DNA from: Altererythrobacter sp. B11
Lineage (GTDB): Bacteria > Pseudomonadota > Alphaproteobacteria > Sphingomonadales > Sphingomonadaceae
Direction of reading: 5' to 3'
Length of the DNA: 64,000 nt
Assembly: GCF_003569745.1 (NCBI RefSeq)
Contig: NZ_AP018498.1
Span: 2,455,001 to 2,519,000, forward strand
In this document: positions 33,894 to 42,755 of the stretch, piece after piece
Numbering within the stretch: the stretch's first letter is position 1
Layout of the letters: each line of letters opens with the position of its first letter
Program-made: the position numbers and the translations under genes
Notes under the pieces: generated by a model
Database searches by the model: none
What the model was told of the DNA's origin: nothing
Seen by the model: only the letters and a program-made list of their open reading frames with translations

Positions 33894-34575
33894 GCTGCTC
33901 GGTCGTGTTCGCCGCGGCCCGATACTGCTGGTGCTCGCCACGGGCAATCTGCTGGCTGTCGCAGTTGCATTCGCCGCAGCCGGACCGATCAACAGCGCCG
34001 CCCCGTCGCGTAGCACGATCGGGCGGACGTGGCCGATCGCAGAACCTGATGCGCTCGCCGAGATCGAAGCCAAGGTCGCGACGCTTCCGAGCGACATGAG
34101 CAAGGCCTTCGGCCCGCGCGACAGGTGGACGGCGCTCAAGGCCGCGCCACTCGGGATTGCCGGCGCCGACCGGGTCCGCAGTGTCGTACCCTTCTATACA
34201 CTCGATTTCGACATCACCTTGCCCGATGGCAAGACGCTCTATCCCAAGGGCTTCACCTTCAACCCGCTGACCTATGTGAAGCTGCCCCAGCGCCTCGTCG
34301 TCGTGCATCCGCGCGAACTCGACTGGGCGCTCCGCAACGCCCGCGCCAGCGATTTCATTCTACTCTCGGCGCTGGGCACGCAAAATGGCGATGCGATCGA
34401 TCTTAGCGAGAAGACTGGCCGGCCGATCTACATCCTGGAGGAAAGGGTCAAGCAGCGTCTCGGGCTGACGGTGGCGCCGGTCATCGTCGAGCAGTCCGGT
34501 ACACGGCTCGTTCTCACCGAATATGGGCCCAGGAGCCGCGCCGCTGCCGTTCCGCCAAAAGGAGCGACGCGATGA
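33883..34575 (+). CDS. traW: TraW, pilus assembly protein
   Basis: 230 residues. N-terminal hydrophobic segment (GPILLVLATGNLLAVAVAFAA) as signal or anchor; the periplasmic part has the family features FYTLDFDITLPDGKTLYPKGFTFNP, cut here, and RPIYILEERVKQRLGLTVAP. Acts with TraU and TrbC in pilus extension and mating-pair formation. Confidence 0.85.
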   Translation: MADRLLGRVRRGPILLVLATGNLLAVAVAFAAAGPINSAAPSRSTIGRTWPIAEPDALAEIEAKVATLPSDMSKAFGPRDRWTALKAAPLGIAGADRVRSVVPFYTLDFDITLPDGKTLYPKGFTFNPLTYVKLPQRLVVVHPRELDWALRNARASDFILLSALGTQNGDAIDLSEKTGRPIYILEERVKQRLGLTVAPVIVEQSGTRLVLTEYGPRSRAAAVPPKGATR

Positions 34576-35588
34576 TCGGACGTCTGCCTGTCTTCGTCGC
34601 TGGCCTGATCATCGGGCTTGTCATGACGCTTGCCTGGCCAAGCCAGGCCCATGCCTCCAAATGCGAGGCTGGCACGGTCTTCAATCCGATCACCAAAGTG
34701 CGCTGGACCTGCATCTTTCCGATCACGGTCGGGGGCATTCGCGTCGGCAGCTTCGACAAGCTCGACAAGGCGCTCGACGCGCAATCGGCCTCCAAGCCCT
34801 TGTGCGCCTGTCGCAAGGGCATCCAGTTCTGGTTCGGGGTCAAGGTTTCCTACTGGTCGCCGAACCGAATGGTGGATGTCGTGACCGAACCCGGTTGCAT
34901 GATGGCCCTGGGTGCCGATCTGCTGCCGACAGGCGGCAAGCTGCAAGGCAGCCAATCGTCGATCTCGGACGGCACCAACACGCGCAAGATGTTCGCACAG
35001 ATGCACTATTACATCTCGCCGGTCTGGGCGATGCTCGACATGTTCACCGACCTGCCCTGCCTCGAGAATGACGGCTTCGATGTCGCCATGATCACCGAGG
35101 TATTGCCCACCTGGCAGTCGGGGACGTTAGGCGCGATCATCCAGCCCGAGGGCATATTGTTCGGCAACCCTGCCGCCGGCCTTGCCTGCATGGGCGACAG
35201 CGCCGCGGCGGCCGCAGGCAAGGTCATCGATCCACTCTTCTGGTGCATGGGGAGCTGGGGCGCCACCTATCCGATCGCCGGCGACATCCATTTCGACGAC
35301 AGCGTCGAGGCCTGGGCGGGACTCGCAGCACGCGGGGTCTTCATGATGGGGCGCCTGGGCGCGCTCACCATCAGCTCGTCGGATGGTTGCTCCTTCATCC
35401 CCCAGCCCGTCTGGACCAAGAGCCGTTACAAGCTTCAGATCATGGAGCCTGTGAAGGGCGGCAAGTGCGTGAATATTGGTCGGCCGGGTTCACTCTGGTC
35501 CTCGGCCAAGCACGCGCCGGGCAAAGACAATGCCCAATTCATGCTCTTCGAAAAGGTGATCTGCTGCGCCGGGATACCGGTGCCATGA
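34572..35588 (+). CDS. traU: TraU, mating-pair/DNA transfer protein
   Basis: 338 residues. Signal peptide to about 28 (SQAHASK), then a Cys-rich periplasmic protein with typical TraU segments KCEAGTVFNPITKVRW, CMGSWGATYPIAGDIHFDD and CCAGIPVP at the end. Disulfides are presumably made by the DsbC of the operon. Confidence 0.88.
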   Translation: MIGRLPVFVAGLIIGLVMTLAWPSQAHASKCEAGTVFNPITKVRWTCIFPITVGGIRVGSFDKLDKALDAQSASKPLCACRKGIQFWFGVKVSYWSPNRMVDVVTEPGCMMALGADLLPTGGKLQGSQSSISDGTNTRKMFAQMHYYISPVWAMLDMFTDLPCLENDGFDVAMITEVLPTWQSGTLGAIIQPEGILFGNPAAGLACMGDSAAAAAGKVIDPLFWCMGSWGATYPIAGDIHFDDSVEAWAGLAARGVFMMGRLGALTISSSDGCSFIPQPVWTKSRYKLQIMEPVKGGKCVNIGRPGSLWSSAKHAPGKDNAQFMLFEKVICCAGIPVP

Positions 35589-37696
35589 CAGACACGATTT
35601 CCCCAATTCCCGCGCGCGACAGCCGTCCTTTCCGGAGGTCTGTTCGCCAAGGCCCCTACGGTCGAGGGCTGCCGTGCGGGATAGGAGCGGCGCCGCCAAG
35701 CCCCCCTGGCGGCGTCGCTCCACCCCCGGCCAGCGCGGCCGCAATGCTCCCCCGGTGGGACCGGCGTCTCCTCTCCGCCTGTTCCATCATCGCGAACGCG
35801 CTGGCCATCTCCTTTTCTTCGTGCGCGCCGGCACAAACAATGGAGCAAAGGGCGCATATCGCAGCCGATGCATCGCGTGCTAAGACCAGCGACAGCGACG
35901 CGCTTCAGCAGAACTATGTGACGCCTGGCCTTGCCGGACAGCAGATCTCGACCGTCGACAACAGCCGCACTTTCGCGCCGAACATCGCCTGCCAGAAGAC
36001 CGCAACGATGCTCGAGGTGCTGGTCCAGCCTTCGGGCACGGGCGACCTCGGCACAGTCACCATCGCGCGTGACACCGATCTCGATGGGACGGTCGATGCG
36101 ACCTCGAACCTCCCCGTGCCGGTCTCGGGCATTTGCGCGAACGGCGTTGTGTCATGCCAGCCTGGCAGCTGGAATGGGTGCAGCTTCTATCGCTGGGACG
36201 TCGATGCGGCGAAGGCGTTGAAGCTGACCTCTGTCGACATGCCGAAGCTCGCCGGCTGCTACTGCATCAACAATAGCTGCGGCACCAATCTTGCCTGGGG
36301 CAATATGGCGTCCGTGCTGCGCGATCTCGGCGGCGGGATGATTGGCGCGCTGACGACCGCCGATCCGCGCTATGGGGTCGCGGAAGCCGTTATCGATGGA
36401 CCCGCCATTCGCTATGTCGGCGCGCAGTCGACCGCCTGCTCCTCCAATCCGAACCTGCCCCAGACCGCCTATCGATCCAATCCCGCGATCATCGCCTCGG
36501 ACGCCTATGCCGCATCGAGTGGTAGTGCGGTGTTTCAGGCGCTCAAGGGCTCGGCGGTCGGAAGCGGCACGTCGCTTCAATATCGGCATTGCACCATCGA
36601 ACGGCGGGTGACGGTGCTTAAGCCCGGCGCGGAGGATATCATCGGCCGGACCTCTGGCGGCTATTCGACAATTCAGAACGGCTCGTCCTTCGATTTCCTG
36701 ATGGGTTCGCCAGCCGACAACAGCCTTGCGGGGGGCAGTTGTACGCTCATCGACTTCCGCATGACGCTGCATGTGAGCGATCCCGATCGCATTATCGACG
36801 CACGCCTCACCCAGTTCTTCGCCGACGATTGGGCGCAGGTACGGATCGATGGTCAACTGATCGGTTCGGGCCCTTCGCCCTGGACAACGCTTGGACTTCC
36901 ACCGAGCAAATGCGAACTCAAGAAGACCTTTTATGCCTATCCCAATCTCGACCTGAAGCCCTGGCTCACGGCCGGCGATCACGAGATCTGGCTGCGCGTT
37001 GCGGTGGCATCGGGCGGCGAGGGTTTCGCGCAGGTGCATGTCGATGTCGACAATAGCTGCAAGACGCTGGAACAACTGGTCGACGGTTGCGGGGCGATCG
37101 CCGCCGATCCGCAATGCAAGCTCGACAGTGAGCTGGTCGATGGGGTCCAGACCTGGATCAACGGTGTGGCGACCGGTCTGAGACCCCTGCCCCAGACCCG
37201 TATCCTGGGCGGCCCCGCCTGCCCGACCGACCTCATGCGCGACTTCTTCCTGAAGGACCGCACCTATCGCTGTAACGTCGACGACATCGCGAAGCCTGAT
37301 ACGAGCCGCGGCGCTTATATCATCGACCATTCGACCGAGACGTTGCTGGCCGACCGGACGCGTCAGAGCGACGGCAGCTTCGCTACCTCGACACGCGCCT
37401 TCAGCCTACCCGATCGCGGCTCGGTGCCGGCGTGCGAACCCGTCTGCAAAACGCGCGCGCCCAAGACGAACAGCGAAGCGGCCATCGACGGCGTTGTCGG
37501 CAGCAAACAGAATGTGCCGACCGGTTACGACACCTTCTTCCACGCCTGCTCCGCCGACAATCGATGCCCGGCAGGGCCTGGCGAGGAAATCATATCGGCC
37601 TGCGGCTGCCTCGACGATTTCCCCGAAGCGGTCGTGATGATGCAAACCGTCCGCCTTGCCGGCGCGGATCTCGTCTGCACCGGGAGCGTGCAATGA
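35585..37696 (+). CDS. traN: TraN, N-terminal/adhesin part
   Basis: 703 residues from ATG 35585, overlapping traU. An inner start at MLPRWDRRLLSACSIIANALAI would leave a normal signal peptide; the part before it (residues about 10-60) is proline-rich low-complexity sequence arising from an inserted palindromic element. The body is Cys-rich and shows TraN features (CYCINNSCGTNLAWGN, CKLDSELVDGVQTWINGVATG). TraN is the outer-membrane protein that stabilises mating pairs. The usual C-terminal end is not here but in the next gene. Confidence 0.8.
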   Translation: MTDTISPIPARDSRPFRRSVRQGPYGRGLPCGIGAAPPSPPGGVAPPPASAAAMLPRWDRRLLSACSIIANALAISFSSCAPAQTMEQRAHIAADASRAKTSDSDALQQNYVTPGLAGQQISTVDNSRTFAPNIACQKTATMLEVLVQPSGTGDLGTVTIARDTDLDGTVDATSNLPVPVSGICANGVVSCQPGSWNGCSFYRWDVDAAKALKLTSVDMPKLAGCYCINNSCGTNLAWGNMASVLRDLGGGMIGALTTADPRYGVAEAVIDGPAIRYVGAQSTACSSNPNLPQTAYRSNPAIIASDAYAASSGSAVFQALKGSAVGSGTSLQYRHCTIERRVTVLKPGAEDIIGRTSGGYSTIQNGSSFDFLMGSPADNSLAGGSCTLIDFRMTLHVSDPDRIIDARLTQFFADDWAQVRIDGQLIGSGPSPWTTLGLPPSKCELKKTFYAYPNLDLKPWLTAGDHEIWLRVAVASGGEGFAQVHVDVDNSCKTLEQLVDGCGAIAADPQCKLDSELVDGVQTWINGVATGLRPLPQTRILGGPACPTDLMRDFFLKDRTYRCNVDDIAKPDTSRGAYIIDHSTETLLADRTRQSDGSFATSTRAFSLPDRGSVPACEPVCKTRAPKTNSEAAIDGVVGSKQNVPTGYDTFFHACSADNRCPAGPGEEIISACGCLDDFPEAVVMMQTVRLAGADLVCTGSVQ
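35684..35721. repeat. Palindromic element inside the traN 5' end
   Basis: GGAGCGGCGCCGCCAAG at 35684-35700 pairs with CTGGCGGCGTCGCTCC at 35706-35721 (one mismatch, one bulge) across CCCCC. It encodes the odd GAAPPSPPGGVAPPP stretch of the long TraN reading. It looks like a REP-type insert. Confidence 0.5.
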
Positions 37697-38817
37697 TCGG
37701 TTCTTCCCTCCACAGGCAATGGCGTTTCGATCCGCGCGGTGCCGCGCTGGCGCTGGTGCTCGGCCTGGGAGTTGCCCTCGCCTGCCCGAGTGCCGCCAAT
37801 GCGCAGCAGATCTGCGCCGCCGATCTCAACAATAATGGTGATGCGGCCGACGAAGGGGAGCAGGCAAGCTGCCTCGCGACCAACAGCGGAGCATGGCTCT
37901 GTCCGATCCAGGAGGTCGATTGCGTCGCCGATGCCATGGGCCAGTATAGCTGCCCGGTGGGTCCGCAATATGCCTGCCTCGTCAAGAGCACCGGTGGGGC
38001 GCCATCCTGTTCGCCCAATCAGTGCGCCGATCTCGCGACCAATCCGGTCGTCGAGGAACCGCCGATGGACGATCCGGGCACCGAGCCCAACGGCGGCATC
38101 GATGCCGACGGCAATTGCATGGGGACCATCGAGATATTCTCGGGCCGCGGCGTGCGCTGCCGGCCTGCCGGGCTTTCGACCACCTTCGCCAATTGCTGCA
38201 AAGACAAGGGCAAGATCGTGAAAGATGGGATGGGATCGTCCATCTCGTCAATCGGCACCAAGATCGCGGTGGCCAAGGGCGTGTTCACCGGCATGAAGGC
38301 CGCCTACACAGCGTTCAAGGCCGGGGCGACAGCAAGTCAGGCGGCGAGTTCTGGCGCCAACGCTTTGATCGTGGGACTTGACCCGACTTCAATCGCGATC
38401 AGCCTCGCGATCAATTTCATGATCGATTTCCTGTTCTCCGGCTGCGACCAGCAGGACATGGAAACCGCGATGCTCCGGTCGTCGGGCATGTGCCACGAGA
38501 TCGGCAGCTATTGCACGTCGAGCTTCCTCGGCATCTGCCTCCAGAAGGCGCGTGGGCATTGCTGCTTCAACACAAAGCTCGGGCGCATCATCCAGGAACA
38601 GGGCCGTCCCCAGCTCAAGGCGTTCAACGGCAACCTCTGGGGGACGGCAAAGAAGCCGATGTGCCGCGGCTTCACGCCGGAGGAGTTCCAGGCGCTCGAC
38701 TTCAGCAAGATCGACCTCTCCGAATATTATGCGGACATCGAGGCCCGCGCCCAATCCGACATCCAGATAGACATGGGGGAGCGCGTCAATGCGTATCTCA
38801 AAGCGGTCAATCCATAA
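37693..38817 (+). CDS. traN: TraN-like protein, C-terminal part as separate gene
   Basis: 374 residues; ATG 37693 overlaps the end of the first traN gene by 4 bases. Own signal peptide (ALVLGLGVALACPSAANAQ). Cys-rich, with a Gly/Ala helix region in the middle, and the ending CRGFTPEEFQALDFSKIDLSE that is the hallmark of the TraN C-terminus. So the family's functions appear shared by two exported proteins, or this is a paralogue. Confidence 0.75.
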   Translation: MIGSSLHRQWRFDPRGAALALVLGLGVALACPSAANAQQICAADLNNNGDAADEGEQASCLATNSGAWLCPIQEVDCVADAMGQYSCPVGPQYACLVKSTGGAPSCSPNQCADLATNPVVEEPPMDDPGTEPNGGIDADGNCMGTIEIFSGRGVRCRPAGLSTTFANCCKDKGKIVKDGMGSSISSIGTKIAVAKGVFTGMKAAYTAFKAGATASQAASSGANALIVGLDPTSIAISLAINFMIDFLFSGCDQQDMETAMLRSSGMCHEIGSYCTSSFLGICLQKARGHCCFNTKLGRIIQEQGRPQLKAFNGNLWGTAKKPMCRGFTPEEFQALDFSKIDLSEYYADIEARAQSDIQIDMGERVNAYLKAVNP

Positions 38818-39670
38818 ACTCGGCCTCCTTGCGCTGATAGGCGCTGCAACCGCCGCGCTCGGACAGGATGCCACGCATGGCGCCGATCAAGGCGATGCCA
38901 GGCAAGCCGCCGCCGATCAGGGCCAGGCCAGCATGGACCGGCTCGAAAGCGCCGTCGCCCGTGGGAAGCAAGCTGTGGGGCAACCGCCCGATCTGAGGCT
39001 TCCGCGTACCGATAACCCTGCCGACCGCAGGCGGGCCTTCGAAGGTCTTAGGGGCCGCGCGCCTATGCCAGAAATGGATGCGCGCGCCCGCGCTGCGCAG
39101 GCGCGCGGAGAAGTAAGCCTTGCAGCCGAGCGGGAACGACAAGCCAAGGCATTGCGCCAGGCGTTGGGGCTGGAACCTGCCGAAGAACAAGTGCTCGCCA
39201 AGGCCGCCCCTGCGGTGACCGCCAAGGGTTGGGTACCGGTCCTGTTCGTCTCCTCCTCGATGCCAATCTCGACGCTGCGCAACTATGCGGTCCAGCTCGA
39301 GCGGGTGCACGGGGTGATGGCGTTTCGCGGCGTGCCGGGAGGTCTTCGGAAGATGGGCCCGATGGCGAAGCTGACGGCCCAGATCCTGCGTCTCGATCCG
39401 GGCTGTGAGGGGCCGAACTGCGTCATGCGCAATGTCCAGCTCATCATCGACCCCATCGTGTTCCGGCAGCACGGGATCGTCCAGGTCCCCGCGCTCGCGA
39501 TGGTGCCAGGCGATCCGACCCAGGCTTATTGCGAACGCGACGATGACAGCCCTCGTTCAGCCCATGTCGTGTTCGGCGACAGCGCGCTCTCCGGAATGCT
39601 CGACGAATATGCCCGCCTGGGCGGGAAAGAGGAGGTAAGCCATGCTCAGGCTCTTCTGGCTAATCGTTAG
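38789..39670 (+). CDS. trbC: TrbC, F-type pilus assembly protein
   Basis: 293 residues; start 38789 within the last 29 bases of the previous gene. Exported. The C-terminal half carries the TrbC_Ftype pattern VPVLFVSSSMPISTLRNYA, with ...GCEGPNCVMRNVQLIIDPIVF and VQVPALAMVPGD. Partner of TraW in pilus assembly. Overlaps the peptidase gene by 29 bases. Confidence 0.85.
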   Translation: MRISKRSIHKLGLLALIGAATAALGQDATHGADQGDARQAAADQGQASMDRLESAVARGKQAVGQPPDLRLPRTDNPADRRRAFEGLRGRAPMPEMDARARAAQARGEVSLAAERERQAKALRQALGLEPAEEQVLAKAAPAVTAKGWVPVLFVSSSMPISTLRNYAVQLERVHGVMAFRGVPGGLRKMGPMAKLTAQILRLDPGCEGPNCVMRNVQLIIDPIVFRQHGIVQVPALAMVPGDPTQAYCERDDDSPRSAHVVFGDSALSGMLDEYARLGGKEEVSHAQALLANR

Positions 39671-40247
39671 GTGGATCACCGGTCTGTGGCCACGCTTGCG
39701 CAGCCTGCCGCGCAAGGCGGCGGTGACGCTCGGCGCTCCCGGCCCCGATCAGCCCGCGCGGCCGGAACGACTCTGGCACGCCATGCTGGTAGTTCTGCCC
39801 CTTGCGCTGTTCGCCGCAGTCCTGATGCCGCAAGTCACCTTGGTCATGTCCCCGTCGATCGAGGCCTATGCCGTGCGCAAGAGCCCCGGGCCGATCATCC
39901 GTGGTGATTATGTGATGTTCACGCTGCATCACGCGATTGCGGGTCCAAAGCCGGTATCGGTCACCAAGCATGCGCTCTGCCTGCCCGGCGACCGGCTTAC
40001 AATGTTCGAGACGCCCTCCCCACTCAAGCCGAGCAGCTGGGACGGTCACTATTACTGCAATGGCCAGCTTCTGGGTGTGAGCCTTCCACTGGCCCATAAC
40101 GGGATGGAACTCAGCCATATGAAATGGAGCGGCATCATCCCCGCCGGGATGGCCTATGTCGGATCGACGCATCCCAGGGGGTTCGACAGTCGCTATTTCG
40201 GGCTGTTGCCGATCACGAGTCTCATTCGCATGGAGCGCATCCTGTGA
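39642..40247 (+). CDS. Conjugative S26-type signal peptidase (TraF of RP4 type)
   Basis: 201 residues with an N-terminal membrane helix (LVVLPLALFAAVLMP). The Ser of MSPSIEAY and the Lys of SVTKHALCLPGD fit the Ser-Lys dyad of S26 peptidases. May process or cyclise the pilin, as RP4 TraF does; in this F-type operon, trimming of TraA is the likely task. Last gene before the inverted toxin-antitoxin pair. Confidence 0.8.
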   Translation: MLRLFWLIVRWITGLWPRLRSLPRKAAVTLGAPGPDQPARPERLWHAMLVVLPLALFAAVLMPQVTLVMSPSIEAYAVRKSPGPIIRGDYVMFTLHHAIAGPKPVSVTKHALCLPGDRLTMFETPSPLKPSSWDGHYYCNGQLLGVSLPLAHNGMELSHMKWSGIIPAGMAYVGSTHPRGFDSRYFGLLPITSLIRMERIL

Positions 40248-40327
40248 GCGGTCGCGATCAGAATAGGCTCACCGAGCAGCGCCCGGAGTGCCAGACCACG
40301 CTACGCAGCACGCAGTGTCTTATGTGG

Positions 40328-40843
40328 TTAGCCTTGCACGGCCCGAACCGCTTCGATGGGCATGAGCAGAACGCGCTCTCCCAGCGGCGAGACGATGAAA
40401 CCATGCCGCGCGTAGAAGCCGACGGCTTCGTCGTCGATCGCGTGCACGATGACCGCGCGAACCCCGGCGATCTCCGAGGCGGCAGCACAGCGGCGCAGGG
40501 CATCGGCAAGCAGATCGGCGCCAAGGCCAAGCCCCTGAAAGCTCGATGCAACGGCCAGCCTCGCGATCAAAAGCAGGGGCACCTTGTCGGGCATACCCTT
40601 GCGCAGTCTCGCAGTGGGCAAGGCCGCGCGCTCCTCCATCGCGGTGGTAATCGTATAATAGCCGACCACCTGACGGGGCCGCTCGGCATCGCAGACCACA
40701 TAGGTGCGTGCCGAAGCGCCTTCGCTGGCAAGGGCGCGCTCGGCGAGCCAGCTGTTGAGCGAGGCATGGCGCCCATTATCGAACGCGGCGACCTCGTGAT
40801 CGACGTTGAGGCGTTCGGGCGGCGTAACACGGCGCGTGGACAT
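40328..40843 (-). CDS. GNAT toxin (TacT-like)
   Basis: 171 residues, antisense to the transfer operon. GNAT acetyl-CoA fold with LLIARLAVASSFQGLGLGADLLADAL (cut here) and YARHGFI near the C-terminus. Toxins of this family acetylate charged aminoacyl-tRNA. It starts 22 bases after the DUF1778 antitoxin stop. Confidence 0.85.
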   Translation of the reverse strand: MSTRRVTPPERLNVDHEVAAFDNGRHASLNSWLAERALASEGASARTYVVCDAERPRQVVGYYTITTAMEERAALPTARLRKGMPDKVPLLLIARLAVASSFQGLGLGADLLADALRRCAAASEIAGVRAVIVHAIDDEAVGFYARHGFIVSPLGERVLLMPIEAVRAVQG

Positions 40844-40864
40844 GGAATCGCGCGATGCGTCCGA

Positions 40865-41167
40865 TCATCGATTCCAGAGTGGTTCGCGTTTCATCAGCTT
40901 TTCAAGGGCTGGCGACGGCGCGGGCGGCGCATCGAGAAGGCTCAGGAACTGCTCATGGCTTTCGGCATCCAGGAAAAAAGTGCGCTGATCGAGGATCGCG
41001 GCTTCGGCTTCCCGCCTCGCGCTCGCGAGCATGAACTCGGACAGCTTCTGACCACGCAACGAAGCGGCGCGGCTGAGCATCGCCTTGAGCTCGGCCGCAG
41101 CCCTGATCTGGATGACATCGTCCTTACGCGTCGAGGCGCTTCGATCGGTATGTGCGTGCTGTGCCAT
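40865..41167 (-). CDS. DUF1778 antitoxin (TacA-like)
   Basis: 100 residues. Ribbon-helix-helix at the N-terminus (DDVIQIRAAAELKAMLSRAA, RGQKLSEFMLASARREA) and a tail that wraps the GNAT toxin (FFLDAESHEQFLSLLDAPP). It should repress its own promoter, which lies against the start of the thioredoxin-like traF. Confidence 0.85.
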   Translation of the reverse strand: MAQHAHTDRSASTRKDDVIQIRAAAELKAMLSRAASLRGQKLSEFMLASARREAEAAILDQRTFFLDAESHEQFLSLLDAPPAPSPALEKLMKREPLWNR

Positions 41168-41209
41168 GTCGCTAAACTCCTTGGCCGTATCTGGCGTTTT
41201 GCCACGACA

Positions 41210-42127
41210 ATGTCAATACAAAGTGACAGCCCGCATCGTCGACTTTCCATCATCGGCCTCACCCTCGCGGCGCTCTTTGCGCTTCCGCCATCGGTCAGTG
41301 CGCAAGGCGCTTCGGCTACCGTCCCATCCAGGCAAGGTTATTGGTGGTATGAGGCGCCCAAGCCAAAGCCTGAGGACAGCGCCGAGCCGGACGCATTGGT
41401 CAAGCCCGTCATACCACCGATGGCGGAACTGGCGACCTGGACTCCGCCGAAGATCCGCAAGCTCATCGAGGAGCAGCGCGACTATGCCGCGACGGTGCTG
41501 ACGGTCGACGCGGTCGCCGATTTCTGGCGGCTTCAGGATTTCGCACGGCGCAAGGCACGCGCGTTCGCGGGTGTGACGCAGATCGCAATGCTGCAATATC
41601 CCGAACTCAACTCGAAGTCGGCCAACCCGATGGTCGGTGATGCCCGGTCAGAGATGTCGGCGGAGAAGGACGCCATTCGCCGATCCTATCTGCGCGCCCA
41701 TGCGAGCGAGTTCGCTCTCGTCATGTTCTCGCGTTCAACCTGCGGATATTGTCGGGTCCAGTGGCCGATCATCCAGCGATTCCAGGAGGAAATGGGCTGG
41801 CAGGTCACGCTCATGGATATCGACAAGCGGCCTGATGTCAGCGCGCGGTTCGGAGTCGAGGTCACGCCGACGACCATGATCATCCGGCGCGGCAGCCAGC
41901 AACGCATGATCATAGCCTCTGGCGTCGAGGCATATCCCAACCTCGCACAGATGGCCTATCAGGCGGTGCGCTTGCTGCGCGGCGATATCCGGCCCGAGCA
42001 GTTCATGACAGGACCGGGCGAAGATGCCGGCTTCTTCGATGCACTCGGCAACGGCCCGGTGTCCGCAACCGATCCCCGTGCTCTCGACGGCGATCTGGTA
42101 GACGCTTCCATTGGACGGAAGCCGTGA
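41210..42127 (+). CDS. traF: TraF, thioredoxin-like pilus assembly protein
   Basis: 305 residues from ATG 41210; the long frame upstream is antisense to the toxin-antitoxin pair and is rejected. Signal peptide to about 30 (PPSVSAQGA). Family features QGYWWYEAPKPKP and a thioredoxin fold with FSRSTCGYCRVQWPI (CGYC; F-plasmid TraF lacks a proper CxxC) and VEVTPTTMII. Periplasmic; acts in pilus assembly, possibly with redox activity here. Confidence 0.85.
   Translation: MSIQSDSPHRRLSIIGLTLAALFALPPSVSAQGASATVPSRQGYWWYEAPKPKPEDSAEPDALVKPVIPPMAELATWTPPKIRKLIEEQRDYAATVLTVDAVADFWRLQDFARRKARAFAGVTQIAMLQYPELNSKSANPMVGDARSEMSAEKDAIRRSYLRAHASEFALVMFSRSTCGYCRVQWPIIQRFQEEMGWQVTLMDIDKRPDVSARFGVEVTPTTMIIRRGSQQRMIIASGVEAYPNLAQMAYQAVRLLRGDIRPEQFMTGPGEDAGFFDALGNGPVSATDPRALDGDLVDASIGRKP
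41211..41228. promoter_or_regulatory. Possible operator between DUF1778 gene and traF
   Basis: TGTCA-N8-TGACA lies upstream of the antitoxin and overlaps the first codons of traF (ATG 41210). An antitoxin-toxin complex bound here would regulate its own pair and could affect the transfer message. Confidence 0.35.
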
Positions 42128-42702
42128 TGCGTGCGCTCATCCTCCTCGGCATCCCGGGCCTGGTCATCGGCATGGGTTCGGCATCCGCGCAGACCGTCAG
42201 CCAAGCGGAGGCGATGCGGGCCGCGATCCACCCGGTCGGCGACGCGAAGGCGATGCAGGCCTGGCTCTCGCGGGTTCCGGTCACACGGGAGTTCCCCGAT
42301 GATTTCACGACCACGTTGAGAGGGCATGGCGCCGCGTTCGTCATCGAAATGACGACAACAGCCGGCTGCGTGCCCTGCGGCGATCTCTGGACCAAGCTGA
42401 CGGCGCTCGGCGCGCGATATGGCTGGCACGTCCGCACGATCGGCGCCCAGGAGGCGATGATCCGGTCGGGACGTCTCGGCTTGCCCTGGGTCGGGCATCC
42501 CGTCGCCTGGGTTCGGCCGGTCTCGGACGATATTCGGGTCGTGCCGGTGGCGATCGGCACCGACCACGCGCCCAACCTGGCCCGCAATCTCTATCTGGCC
42601 GCGAAGATGCTGACGGGCGTGAGACCCGCGGTCGGCGTCCGCGCCATGTCCAAGTTCACCGGCATCGTGGGGCTGCCGGCGACCCGAACCGGAAGGCGCT
42701 GA
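42127..42702 (+). CDS. Thioredoxin-like exported protein
   Basis: 191 residues; ATG 42127 overlaps the traF stop (TGATG). Signal peptide (GIPGLVIGMGSASAQ). A CVPC motif (TTAGCVPCGDLWTKL, near 80) and a following RYGWHVRTIGAQ fit a thioredoxin fold. In place it corresponds to trbB-like disulfide genes of F operons, but identity is uncertain. Confidence 0.65.
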   Translation: MRALILLGIPGLVIGMGSASAQTVSQAEAMRAAIHPVGDAKAMQAWLSRVPVTREFPDDFTTTLRGHGAAFVIEMTTTAGCVPCGDLWTKLTALGARYGWHVRTIGAQEAMIRSGRLGLPWVGHPVAWVRPVSDDIRVVPVAIGTDHAPNLARNLYLAAKMLTGVRPAVGVRAMSKFTGIVGLPATRTGRR

Positions 42703-42755
42703 GCGATGGCGGCCTCAGCCCTTCCTCCCTCACCTCAGATTGTCTGGAGTCCGCC

